Source of the DNA: Desulfosporosinus sp. FKB
GTDB lineage: Bacteria; Bacillota; Desulfitobacteriia; Desulfitobacteriales; Desulfitobacteriaceae
Length of the DNA: 64,000 nt
NCBI RefSeq assembly: GCF_002196705.1
Contig: NZ_NADJ01000028.1
Location: forward strand, 1-64,000
Reading direction: 5' to 3'
The notes beneath the pieces are model-generated. The model was not told the origin of the DNA and made no database searches. It worked only from the letters and a program-made list of their open reading frames with translations. Within the stretch, counting starts at the first letter, position 1. Each line of letters starts with the position of its first letter. Of the stretch, positions 26,113 to 34,556 are shown piece by piece. The translations under genes and the position numbers were made by a program.

Positions 26113-27327
26113 CTAGCATAATTGTGACTTTAGTTTATCCTTATCCAAAACACAGGTAAGGCGTTTGATCTCTTTTCCCTTTTCCAAAACAATAACTGCT
26201 GGTGCAGTCTTTATATCATACTTGTGAGCAAGGTTTTTCTTCGTTGCCATATCAACTTTAACAATTTTATAATTATCGGCGGATTCGCTGTTAACCTCTT
26301 CTAATAAGGTCCCAAACTCCAAGCTTTCATTAATCAGGGCATTTTCAAATAATAATAAGACTTTTTTCTCGCTCTGAAGAACATTGCTGTTAAACACATT
26401 AAGTTCTTCGATATAACGTTCGGCGGCAACAGCGGCTGTTGCGCCATCACCTGCTGCCGAAACTACTTGTCTAAGATATTTTATACGATTATCCCCTACA
26501 GCATAAACACCTTCCAGATTAGTTTCCATAAGGTCGTTTACGGGGATATAGCCTCTTCTATCTATTTCAATTCCGGTGTCTATTAGGTATTTCGTTGAAG
26601 GAACCATCCCCACGAAGAAAAAGACGCCTTGACAGGTTAGTTCTGAGGAACTGCCTGTTTTTAGATTCTTAAGTTTCACACCTTCAACGTTTTCTACTCC
26701 AAGTACTTCCTCAATGGTAGCGTTCCAAACAAACTCTATTTTAGGATTGTTAAACGCCTTTTCAGCGCTTACTTTATTGCAATCGAGAATTCCTTCGTCA
26801 TGTAAAACAATGACAGTTACTTTGCGGGCGAATTTAGTAATGAACATACCCTCTTCAATCGCCTGGTCGCCGCTGCCTACGACAACAACATCTTCACCTT
26901 CAAAGAACTCAGCGTCGCAGGTCGCACAATAGGCCACTCCACTTCCCCGAAGTCTTTTTTCCCCAGGTATATTTAAAAGCCGAGGCTCGCTGCCACAGGC
27001 AATAATAACTGCTTTAGCGGAAAATTCTTTTCCTTTTTTAGTTTTAATCGTTTTTTCTTCTTGAGAAAGGTCTACACTGACGACCTCTTCTTTTAAGAAT
27101 TCAACACCAAAACTTTGAGCATGTTTATGAAAATCTTTCATAAGGTCCGGTCCGCTAACCTGAGTATATCCAGGATAATTTACGATTTCACGAGTTGTAT
27201 TAACTAAACCTCCGATAGTCCCTTTATTGATAACCAAAGTCTTAAGCCTTGCCCGACCGCCATAAATTGCAGCCGATAATCCGGCAGGTCCGCCGCCTAT
27301 AATTATCAAGTCATACGTATTAGCCAT
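26113..27327 (-). CDS. trxB: Thioredoxin reductase with C-terminal thioredoxin-like extension
   Basis: 404 aa; reduces thioredoxin with NAD(P)H. Residues 1-~305 are a standard low-Mr TrxR: FAD motif IIIGGGPAGLSAAIYGGRA, redox pair C134-A-T-C137-D, pyridine nucleotide site VVVVGSGDQAIEEG, and YAVGDNR. The nucleotide site has GSGDQAIEE and lacks the HRRxxxR basic motif for NADPH, so NADH or ferredoxin use is possible. Residues ~310-404 form a thioredoxin-fold-like domain (IVKVDMATKKNLAHKYDIKT followed by APAVIVLEKG, with the cis-Pro) without CxxC. Second gene of a pair with the thioredoxin gene 47 bp upstream. Confidence 0.9.
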   Translation of the reverse strand: MANTYDLIIIGGGPAGLSAAIYGGRARLKTLVINKGTIGGLVNTTREIVNYPGYTQVSGPDLMKDFHKHAQSFGVEFLKEEVVSVDLSQEEKTIKTKKGKEFSAKAVIIACGSEPRLLNIPGEKRLRGSGVAYCATCDAEFFEGEDVVVVGSGDQAIEEGMFITKFARKVTVIVLHDEGILDCNKVSAEKAFNNPKIEFVWNATIEEVLGVENVEGVKLKNLKTGSSSELTCQGVFFFVGMVPSTKYLIDTGIEIDRRGYIPVNDLMETNLEGVYAVGDNRIKYLRQVVSAAGDGATAAVAAERYIEELNVFNSNVLQSEKKVLLLFENALINESLEFGTLLEEVNSESADNYKIVKVDMATKKNLAHKYDIKTAPAVIVLEKGKEIKRLTCVLDKDKLKSQLC

Positions 27328-27373
27328 GACTTCTACTCCTTTTCTTTACTTTCCTAAAACGTATTCAAAACGA

Positions 27374-27700
27374 TTAAGCATTGAGTACTTCTGCAATTTT
27401 TTCTTCTACAGTCTCTTCTTCAACCTTGCCGGCGAGTTTCCCTTGATATTCACCGTTCGCGAAAAAGAGAATCTGCGGAACACCTTTTAAAGAAAAACGC
27501 TGAAATAAATTCTTGTCTTCTTCTACATCAACATAAAAGAACCCAAATTTACCTTCATACTGTGGTTTTAGTTCATCAAGCATGGGAACAACTTCTTTAC
27601 ATACATGACAATCCTTTCTGGAGAAGATAACCAGACAGGATTCACAATCGTCATAGATGATTTCTTCGAAACTGTTTGAGTTTAATTGTTGTAATGACAT
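27374..27700 (-). CDS. Thioredoxin with CHVC active site
   Basis: 108 aa with the thioredoxin fold: active site C31-H-V-C34 in FSRKDCHVCKEV, cis-Pro loop LKGVPQILFF. The canonical pair is CGPC, so the redox potential is probably shifted. Encoded just upstream of its likely reductase. Such TrxA/TrxB pairs in Clostridia often serve glycine/betaine reductases or peroxidases; none of those genes is adjacent here. Confidence 0.88.
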   Translation of the reverse strand: MSLQQLNSNSFEEIIYDDCESCLVIFSRKDCHVCKEVVPMLDELKPQYEGKFGFFYVDVEEDKNLFQRFSLKGVPQILFFANGEYQGKLAGKVEEETVEEKIAEVLNA

Positions 27701-27813
27701 AGTAACACTCCTTTAGCAACATTAGTTTAATATTTATAATCCATTTGTCAATGATACTTAATCTTTAAGATAATTAGTTTTAGTTTTTAATTCCTCGATA
27801 TTTCAGTTAAAAA

Positions 27814-27846
27814 GCAGCTATCAGTGTGCTACTTTCTGATAGCTGC
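27814..27846 (-). terminator. Terminator of the phosphodiesterase operon
   Basis: 11-bp arms GCAGCTATCAG/CTGATAGCTGC; minus-strand tail TTTTTAACTG. Confidence 0.75.
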
Positions 27847-27878
27847 ATAAATCATTTTTCTAAATTAACTGAACTAAA

Positions 27879-29927
27879 CTAAACTTCTTCAGAGAAGATC
27901 TGATAAATCGGTGCTCCTTCGCATTGTGCGGGGAAACGCAAACCGAGCAATACGGCGACCGAAGGTGCAACATCAACTTGACGGATTGTACGCTCGGTTG
28001 TAAATCCGGACTTAATACCGGAACCAGCCGCTACGAAAACTGGGGAAACTGAGGTATCAAAATATCCTTCTGAAGTTGAAATACTGTCACCATGCAACCT
28101 GTTATAGCCTTCTTCTACGGAGAAGAAGATATCACCGCATTCTGGCCCGTTTGTACCAATTAACACAGCATCCTTATTTCTGAGGCAAATACCGATAACA
28201 CGTTTGCCCGTTCTCTCATCTCTATAATTATATAAGTCAGAGATGATTTGTTCTTCTAAATCATATTTATCTTTCGGGTCAACAATACCATATTTGTCTC
28301 GACCTTTGAGGTTAATGTAGATATAGTTACTGCGGATTTGAACGGCTCTCGTCTTTTCCCAATCTACTTCCCTGATGGAATTACCGTTCTCGTCTTTCTT
28401 CATCACGGTATATCCCAATTTTTCCATAACTTTGGTATTGAGACCGCCATATTCTCCGATAATTGGCGGTACATTTTCGCCAACGATGAGGCCATGGTCG
28501 CTGAGAATAAATACTGTCCAACCTTCATCCAGTAAATGGAGGAATTCGCCAAAATACTTATCGGTCTGGATATAGAATTTTTCAATGAACCCTTGATACG
28601 TTTTTTCATCGGTATAATTCCAAGGCTCTAACGTCTTGCCAAGATGCCACAATTGATGACCGGCACAGTCAATGTTGTGAAGATGTGAAAATACAACTTC
28701 ATATCCTTTTTCTTTGATGGCATAATTCAGACAGTCAGCTTGCCATTTGTTATAAAGATCCCAAGAGGGTTCGAAGATTTCCCGGACTAATTCAGCATCT
28801 TCTCCACCAATTAAGCTAACAGGTGGAACCTCTCCGACGTTGCTCTTAATTTCCTGGTAAAGAGATTTGGGATGCCATAATTGATCATTGGAAATATCAA
28901 GCGCATTACTGATCCATAGTCTCACTCGATTTCCTACCGGGTCAAGTTCGAGAATCTTCATTGAACGGCAGGCCGGTTTAGTGACTTCTTTTTTGGTTAC
29001 GTCATCAATAATACCGGTTACCATTTTATCACGTTCCAGGACAACAATCGGAGCTTCTGCTTTCTTATTCTTGTAAATAGCCACACGATCATATTCACCG
29101 GCTGCATTTTTCAGAATAAGCGCAGGTCGTCTCATCACACCGCCAGAAGTTAAGACAGTAAATTCCTTGGAACCTTCGGGAGCATTAGCCCAACCAGTAG
29201 CCTCTTTAAGGGGAGAATTCACAATGTCGTAGGCAACCTTACTGCCAATGACAACTTCGGTATCTTCATCATCCATGACGTAAGTGCGGATTTCTCCACC
29301 TTGACGAGCAGTGTCACCCCACCAAAGTTCCATCATTTCGTCATCAACATCATTGTCCAGTGTGTCTTCCAAATCAGTAATGATACAGCCTACCCCTGCC
29401 GGCTTGTCAACTCTTGGGGCGTAACGCACTTCTTTAATTTCAGGTGTAGCTACGATAACCTTTTCCCAGTCAAGCTGGGCAACGCCCATGTTCACAGAAC
29501 CAGGCTGCGTACCATCGACTACACTAAGATTTTCGCTGTGAGAGGTTGGCGGCCAAGAACTCCCCGGCCAGTGCCATACTAATGTTTTCATTCCTGCTTC
29601 AGCACTAACATTCCAGACTTGTTCTGCAAGACAGTTGCGTGAATCCATATTATAGACAACAGCATCGAGACTTTCAGGAGATTGTCTCCAATAACATGTG
29701 ATACCATGAGTTCCTGGATAGGCGCCTGTGGCAAGGGTTGTCCAACATGGCGGAGTAATTGTAGGAATTGCACCAAGCAGACGGATATCTTCTCTAGCAG
29801 CTCCACGATCAATGAATTTTTGTAAGTTAGGCATTTTCCCTTCTGCCAAGAACTTTTTACTGATTCTTGGGTCCATTCCATCAACGCCCAATACCAATAA
29901 CTTATTGGTAAGTGCTGTTCTTTTCAT
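27879..29927 (-). CDS. Type I phosphodiesterase/nucleotide pyrophosphatase-family hydrolase (alkaline phosphatase superfamily)
   Basis: 682-aa soluble protein with no signal peptide. Metal and nucleophile motifs are in order: LLVLGVDGMDPR (first Asp), PCWTTLATGAYPGTHGI (nucleophile Thr), HNIDCAGHQLWH (Asp/His), LSDHGL (Asp-His) and a late RLHGDS His. Two large inserts (~130-360) distinguish it from short members. It is probably co-transcribed with the MFS transporter 59 bp upstream, so it may hydrolyse an imported phospho- (or sulfo-) ester. The substrate cannot be read from sequence; proximity to the choline locus invites but does not prove a choline-ester role. Confidence 0.82.
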   Translation of the reverse strand: MKRTALTNKLLVLGVDGMDPRISKKFLAEGKMPNLQKFIDRGAAREDIRLLGAIPTITPPCWTTLATGAYPGTHGITCYWRQSPESLDAVVYNMDSRNCLAEQVWNVSAEAGMKTLVWHWPGSSWPPTSHSENLSVVDGTQPGSVNMGVAQLDWEKVIVATPEIKEVRYAPRVDKPAGVGCIITDLEDTLDNDVDDEMMELWWGDTARQGGEIRTYVMDDEDTEVVIGSKVAYDIVNSPLKEATGWANAPEGSKEFTVLTSGGVMRRPALILKNAAGEYDRVAIYKNKKAEAPIVVLERDKMVTGIIDDVTKKEVTKPACRSMKILELDPVGNRVRLWISNALDISNDQLWHPKSLYQEIKSNVGEVPPVSLIGGEDAELVREIFEPSWDLYNKWQADCLNYAIKEKGYEVVFSHLHNIDCAGHQLWHLGKTLEPWNYTDEKTYQGFIEKFYIQTDKYFGEFLHLLDEGWTVFILSDHGLIVGENVPPIIGEYGGLNTKVMEKLGYTVMKKDENGNSIREVDWEKTRAVQIRSNYIYINLKGRDKYGIVDPKDKYDLEEQIISDLYNYRDERTGKRVIGICLRNKDAVLIGTNGPECGDIFFSVEEGYNRLHGDSISTSEGYFDTSVSPVFVAAGSGIKSGFTTERTIRQVDVAPSVAVLLGLRFPAQCEGAPIYQIFSEEV

Positions 29928-29986
29928 AACCCCAACTCCTTAAAATTCTTTATTATTATCATCCATAACTATAGATGAAAAATTAT

Positions 29987-31369
29987 CTAGGCCTCGAGCT
30001 CATCCAAGGAACGACCAGCGGTCTTCTCACCCCAGAGTCCAGTAGTAACAGCAACTAAAAGGAACATAACACCGATTATGCCGAACAACACTGTATATCC
30101 AAAGCCTTTGTAGATCATTGGTACAACGACCATAGCTACAGCAGTCAAAAGTCTGCCTGTACTGTAAATAAAGCCTGTACCGCTAGTTCTTATATGAGTT
30201 GGATAAGCTTCAGCTAAATAAGACCACATGACTACGAAAACACCATCCATCAGTACTCTGATAAAGAAACCTATGCCAACAATAACCATGGGGATCTTAA
30301 GGGTACCAAAGACAATTGTCAGTACTCCGACTAAGAGACTGTAGATAACGATGGGAATCTTTCTTCCGCCTTTATCAGTAAAGAAAGCAGCCAAATAGTT
30401 ACCGATAGGACTTCCAAACGATACGAGAGCAGACATCCACAAAGCGTCATCCAAGGAAAAACCATAATCATTTAATAATGTGGGCATCCAGCCAAAGAAC
30501 ATAAAGTAACCAACTGTAATACAGCAGACCATAATGACTAGAACACTGGTTTTCCGGGCATATTTCTTGCTGAAGATTTCTTTAAGTGTCTCCATGGTTC
30601 CAGCCTCTTTGGGAGCATTATTTGCTGGGTCAATACTGGCTTCATTGTTAATGTCAACTTTTTCATCCTTAATAAATCTTTGAATAACCTTTTCGGCCTC
30701 TGAATAACGACCTTTTGTAATAAGCCAACGCGGGGATTCCTTGAGCCAGCTTAGAGCTAAGATAAAGATAATAAAACCTGTTCCGCCGATAAAGAAAATA
30801 TATCTCCAACCATTAGGACTGCTTGGTACGATTTTTTCAGCAATTTGTCCAATTAAAGGTACGCTCAGCAAACCCGTTGCCAGCGATATGGCTTGCCATT
30901 TTCCCCTTGAAGCAGCCGGTAATATTTCTGTAATATACACCATAGCCACAACAACCATTGATAAGATACCAAAACCGGTTAAGGTTCTAAAAACTAAGAA
31001 GATTGCTGGATTGGGTGCCACTCCGTTTAAGATGGAAAAGACCGAGAAAAAGAACACGGAAAACAAAAATGCTTTTCTGCGGCCAATAACGTCAGACAGC
31101 CAGCCGCCGAACCAACAGCCGAACAACATACCTACAAAAGTACACGAGTTGACTATTCCGATCCACTCCATGGAAGCACCCCAATGCTTGGTTAAGGCAG
31201 GGGCTACGAAAGAAAACGTAAATAAATCCATTTGGTCAAACGCATAGGCTAGAGCAAGAATTATCAAAAATTTATAATGTTCCATACACATACGTGCTTC
31301 ATCGAGATAATGTCTTTTACCACCCGTTTTAACTGTTGCATCCAAATTTGATTCGGTCACTACGGCCAT
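29987..31369 (-). CDS. MFS transporter (AAHS/sugar-porter-like)
   Basis: 460 aa, twelve membrane segments. Typical motifs: DQMDLFTFSFVAPALTKHWG in TM1, GGWLSDVIGRRKAFLFSVFF (motif A), SPRWLITKGRYSEAEKVI (the PESPRWL-type loop after TM6) and a long central loop ~225-260. These fit organic-anion or polyol importers. Start ATG 31369. Divergent from the LysR gene across a 420-bp region with several palindromes, so LysR control is likely. Confidence 0.85.
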   Translation of the reverse strand: MAVVTESNLDATVKTGGKRHYLDEARMCMEHYKFLIILALAYAFDQMDLFTFSFVAPALTKHWGASMEWIGIVNSCTFVGMLFGCWFGGWLSDVIGRRKAFLFSVFFFSVFSILNGVAPNPAIFLVFRTLTGFGILSMVVVAMVYITEILPAASRGKWQAISLATGLLSVPLIGQIAEKIVPSSPNGWRYIFFIGGTGFIIFILALSWLKESPRWLITKGRYSEAEKVIQRFIKDEKVDINNEASIDPANNAPKEAGTMETLKEIFSKKYARKTSVLVIMVCCITVGYFMFFGWMPTLLNDYGFSLDDALWMSALVSFGSPIGNYLAAFFTDKGGRKIPIVIYSLLVGVLTIVFGTLKIPMVIVGIGFFIRVLMDGVFVVMWSYLAEAYPTHIRTSGTGFIYSTGRLLTAVAMVVVPMIYKGFGYTVLFGIIGVMFLLVAVTTGLWGEKTAGRSLDELEA

Positions 31370-31554
31370 ATACCCACTCTCCCATATTTTGATTTTGTTG
31401 ATTGGTTGAAATACTCAGTTAATATGGAATCAATACCTCTATACCTTTTACCTCTAGTTTTATATCTTTTATATCTAACACTTCATCCCTCTTCTTACTA
31501 ATTCACCTGCCTTTCCCTCTTCTTTCTCTTGTTTTTTGGGGCCCTATTTTTGTG

Positions 31555-31578
31555 ATAATAAGCACTTGCGCTTATTAT
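31555..31578. promoter_or_regulatory. Palindrome ATAATAAGC-N6-GCTTATTAT
   Basis: Perfect 9-bp arms around ACTTGC in the MFS-LysR divergent region. Candidate regulator site near the MFS promoter. Confidence 0.45.
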
Positions 31579-31610
31579 AGGCGATTCGACTTTTTCTGTG
31601 AAATACTTAG

Positions 31611-31631
31611 TAGTTATATCCCATATAACTA
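31611..31631. promoter_or_regulatory. Palindromic operator candidate, site 1
   Basis: Perfect 9-bp arms TAGTTATAT and ATATAACTA around CCC. The same site, with CCT in the centre, recurs 48 bp downstream, and the identity extends 8 bp to the left (ATACTTAG). Two identical dyads in a LysR-MFS divergent region are most simply regulator binding sites. Confidence 0.65.
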
Positions 31632-31658
31632 AATCTGTTGTTCGAATAGGATACTTAG

Positions 31659-31679
31659 TAGTTATATCCTATATAACTA
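31659..31679. promoter_or_regulatory. Palindromic operator candidate, site 2
   Basis: Second copy of the 9-bp-arm dyad (centre CCT), 48 bp centre-to-centre from site 1. Confidence 0.65.
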
Positions 31680-31719
31680 AAATCATTCTTGTTTATACAA
31701 GATATTTCTTTATTTTATA

Positions 31720-31747
31720 TTGTAATTTAAATTACAAATAGTATAAT
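31720..31747 (+). promoter_or_regulatory. Promoter of lysR with overlapping 18-bp palindrome
   Basis: TTGTAATTTAAATTACAA (31720-31737) is a perfect palindrome whose first half provides a -35 (TTGTAA); 16 bp later comes -10 TATAAT at 31742. A LysR-type dimer bound here would cover its own promoter, the usual autorepression layout. Confidence 0.65.
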
Positions 31748-31790
31748 AAGGCCAGGATTCGACATACGTTATTAAGGAAGGTTATGAACT

Positions 31791-32732
31791 ATGCGTCTTG
31801 AACAATTAGCCTTTTTAGTTGCAGTACAGGAATCCAAGTCCATCTCGCTGGCAGCTGAACGAGCTCATATTTCCCAGCCGGCTCTTAGTTCAGCCATCAG
31901 TAAACTAGAGGATGAACTCGGCGTCGTACTTTTAACTCGGACAAGGTCTGGTGCTCAACTAACCGAAATAGCGGAATTGATTATAGTCAAAGCTAAAGAA
32001 GTACTCGATATCATCGATGATATCCGATCTATAGGTAAAGCTAATTCCATCGAGCTTAACGGAAATATCTCGGTTGCATCAGATCCCAGTGTAAATATCA
32101 CTATCATGCCTGATATTTTAACGACTTTTAAACATAATCATCCCAAAGTTAATACCTTGTTAAAAGTCGGAGAATCAAATAATATTTTGCAGGACGTTAA
32201 AACCGGCAAAGCAAACTTTGGTATTATTTTTAATACCGAAGCGTTTTGCCAAGCCAAAGATATTAGTTGTAAAGAATTATTTACGGATGAATTTGTAATT
32301 ATTACTGGGTCAAATTCTATGATTAGTCAAAATTCAATACCTCTTAATCAAGCACTTACCTTGCCTATACTTTTATACAACACTGAGTATATCACCAATT
32401 GTGGCGTATCTAGTTTGCTGCGTAAATATGGTGATATCAATGTCTCTTACCGCGTTGATAATTTAGAGATGATGGAGAAAATTTTATCACAAGGTGAAAG
32501 CATTGCATTCGTTCCTAAATTTATGGCTGATGAATTCGCAAAATCCAATAAAATTAAGAAAATCTTAATTGACGATGCTCACTTAGAAGTATCAATTCTC
32601 TTAATTTGGTCGAATCGCCACCATCTTTCCTTGGTGGAAAAAGAATTTATCAGAGTGATTAAAGATACTTGTACCAAAAAACGACAAGCAGCTCAGGCAG
32701 CTCACGCTGCCCAAGTTGTCCAGGCTGTGTAA
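31791..32732 (+). CDS. LysR-family transcriptional regulator
   Basis: 313 aa. N-terminal winged helix (MRLEQLAFLVAVQESKSISL, AAERAHISQPALSSAISKLE, LLTRTRSGAQLT) followed by a periplasmic-binding-like effector domain (~90-295). The last ~18 residues are an Ala/Gln-rich tail (RQAAQAAHAAQVVQAV) not typical of the family. Divergent from the MFS-phosphodiesterase operon and upstream of an EamA permease on the same strand; palindromes in between are probable targets. Effector unknown. Confidence 0.93.
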   Translation: MRLEQLAFLVAVQESKSISLAAERAHISQPALSSAISKLEDELGVVLLTRTRSGAQLTEIAELIIVKAKEVLDIIDDIRSIGKANSIELNGNISVASDPSVNITIMPDILTTFKHNHPKVNTLLKVGESNNILQDVKTGKANFGIIFNTEAFCQAKDISCKELFTDEFVIITGSNSMISQNSIPLNQALTLPILLYNTEYITNCGVSSLLRKYGDINVSYRVDNLEMMEKILSQGESIAFVPKFMADEFAKSNKIKKILIDDAHLEVSILLIWSNRHHLSLVEKEFIRVIKDTCTKKRQAAQAAHAAQVVQAV

Positions 32733-32792
32733 ATTGGATCAGCTGCGTCAGATGCGGTTTGGAATTTATCAACTTAAGGAGTTATTAGGCTA

Positions 32793-33788
32793 ATGGAACA
32801 GAGAGCACAATTGCTTTTGCAGAAGAGAGACTTAGCCTTTGCTAAAAAAGGTGTTGGAAGTGGGTTATTGTCAGGTGCAGCTTGGGGGCTAGACGGGGTA
32901 CTGATGGGAATGGTGCTTGGTTTAGCCCCCTTCACAAATAATATGAGTATTTTCGCTGCTCCTTTAGTCGGTGCTTGTATTCATGATGGTTTCGCTGCGC
33001 TTTGGCTATTTTTTTACAATGTCCTAAATGGAAAATGGCGCGATTATGCTCGTACCTTAAAAACACGGCCGGCTAGAATAATTATGCTAGCCGCTATTCT
33101 TGGCGGACCAATCGGAATGTCTGGTAATCTGCTTGGAATTTATTTCGCAGGAGCCTCCTATACCGCTGCAATTACGGCAGGATATCCTGCAATTGGCGCT
33201 GTCCTTGGTGCTGTTTTTCTTAAAGAAAAGATATTACCTCGTGTATGGGCAGGTATTCTATTAGCAATTACTGGCTCATTTATCGTGGGATTTGTCCCGC
33301 CTGATGGTTCTAATTATCCTCATTTTTATCTTGGCATTACCTTTGCCGTTATTTCTGCCATTGGCTGGGCTATAGAAGGTGTGCTATCAACTTATGGGAT
33401 GGATTTGGTTGATTCAGATATCGCTATCGGTATAAGAGAAGCTACTTCTTTTTTTGTTTATCTTTTTGCCATACTCCCATTGGCAGGAGGTGTTTCTTAC
33501 CAAATTCTTACAAAAAGCTTCTCGGCACCAACTGGCTGGTACATTGCTGTCATCGGCCTTATCGGCGGTATTTCTTTTTTATCCTGGTATCGAGCAATGA
33601 ATATGACCGGAGTAGGCAGAACCATGGGCTTGAGTGTGACCTTTGCAATCTGGTCAGTTTTCTTTGGTTGGTTGTTGAATAACCTGCCGCTCACCCCAAA
33701 CTTAATTATCGGAGTTGTTGTCTTGTTTCTGGGGACGATTCTTACCGTCGGTAATCCCAAAGATCTGCTTAATTTGAAAATTCGCTAA
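32793..33788 (+). CDS. EamA/DMT-family permease (10 TM)
   Basis: 331 aa with ten hydrophobic helices in two EamA halves (first ~25-165, second ~180-325). LLSGAAWGLDGVLMGMVLGL and AGYPAIGAVLGAVFLKEKIL are typical DMT segments; the second half has ISAIGWAIEGVLSTYGMD. The N-terminal ~20 residues are charged. Ribosome binding site AAGGAG. Same strand as lysR, 60 bp after it. Likely exporter or importer of a small metabolite. Confidence 0.85.
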   Translation: MEQRAQLLLQKRDLAFAKKGVGSGLLSGAAWGLDGVLMGMVLGLAPFTNNMSIFAAPLVGACIHDGFAALWLFFYNVLNGKWRDYARTLKTRPARIIMLAAILGGPIGMSGNLLGIYFAGASYTAAITAGYPAIGAVLGAVFLKEKILPRVWAGILLAITGSFIVGFVPPDGSNYPHFYLGITFAVISAIGWAIEGVLSTYGMDLVDSDIAIGIREATSFFVYLFAILPLAGGVSYQILTKSFSAPTGWYIAVIGLIGGISFLSWYRAMNMTGVGRTMGLSVTFAIWSVFFGWLLNNLPLTPNLIIGVVVLFLGTILTVGNPKDLLNLKIR

Positions 33789-33800
33789 GGAGGTTTCTTT

Positions 33801-34067
33801 ATGAGTCAGATACCTGTCAAGTTTAGACTATTACAAGTAATCTCCGAGAATGAAAACCTCTCAAATCAAGAACTATTAGAAATCCTGAGAAATGAGTATC
33901 CCCTTGATAAAAGTGTTAATGAGCGAGGTATTGAAGATTATCTTCTCACGCTGACAGCTACGGGTCTTATTGACTTAAAGAATGCTGCTCTCGATGATAA
34001 CGGGAATCTTCAACTAAGTTATAAAATTACGGATTATGGTAAACACCTCATGAAATATGTAGGTTAA
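33801..34067 (+). CDS. Small winged-helix-like protein (88 aa)
   Basis: The pattern KFRLLQVISENENLSNQELL, helix, then YLLTLTATGLIDLKNAALDD and SYKITDYGKHLMKYV is that of a winged-helix (MarR/PadR-like) fold with a C-terminal beta wing. AAGGAGG ribosome binding site, 12 bp after the EamA gene, so it is the third gene of the lysR operon. It may be a small regulator; DNA binding is inferred. Confidence 0.7.
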   Translation: MSQIPVKFRLLQVISENENLSNQELLEILRNEYPLDKSVNERGIEDYLLTLTATGLIDLKNAALDDNGNLQLSYKITDYGKHLMKYVG

Positions 34068-34106
34068 GGTTTAAGCTATGGCAAACAATTTAGCATCCGC
34101 TAATAT

Positions 34107-34161
34107 GAGAAACAAAAACACCGAAATCTCATTATGTTAGATTTCGGTGTTTTTGTTTCTC
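34107..34161 (+). terminator. 23-bp perfect hairpin, terminator of the lysR-eamA operon
   Basis: Arms of 23 bp (starting GAGAAACAAAAACACC) pair perfectly around a 9-nt loop; T-rich distal arm (GTGTTTTTGTTTCTC). Lies between convergent operons and can act in both directions. Confidence 0.8.
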
Positions 34162-34170
34162 ATAAAGCCC

Positions 34171-34207
34171 GAAGGCCAAAACCTCAAGTTAAGAAGTTTT
34201 GGCCTTC
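34171..34207 (-). terminator. Hairpin at the end of the cut operon
   Basis: GAAGGCCAAAACCTC paired with GAAGTTTTGGCCTTC (one mismatch), 33 bp after the last BMC gene. The following minus-strand bases (GGGCTTTATG) are weakly T-rich, but the 34107-34161 hairpin lies behind it as a backup. Confidence 0.6.
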
Positions 34208-34239
34208 ATTTGTTCACTGTTGGAATAAATTTCAAATGA

Positions 34240-34530
34240 TTATGCTTCCTTTTTCACTGCAGGGAGTATCAATTCCACGTCACCATGTGGGCGTGGGATA
34301 ACATGTACGGAGATCAGTTCGCCAACCCGCTGAGCAGCAGCGGCGCCGGCATCGGTAGCAGCTTTGACAGCACCAACATCTCCTCTGACCATAACCGTAA
34401 CCAAGCCACCTCCAACAAGCTCGCGGCCAATCAAATAGACATTAGCGGCCTTGACCATGGCATCAGCCGCCTCAATTGCTCCAACCAGACCTTTAGTTTC
34501 AATTAATCCTAATGCTTCAGTTTTGTTCAT
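34240..34530 (-). CDS. BMC-H shell protein
   Basis: 96-aa single BMC domain forming the flat hexameric tiles of the microcompartment shell. Begins [20 protein letters not shown]; contains [23 protein letters not shown] and the edge motif [15 protein letters not shown] typical of PduA/CsoS1-like hexamers. The pore loop reads V-G-G-G. Last gene of the cut operon, 26 bp after pduL. Confidence 0.95.
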   Translation of the reverse strand: MNKTEALGLIETKGLVGAIEAADAMVKAANVYLIGRELVGGGLVTVMVRGDVGAVKAATDAGAAAAQRVGELISVHVIPRPHGDVELILPAVKKEA

Positions 34531-34556
34531 TTTTAATTGCCTCCTCTAAATTACTT

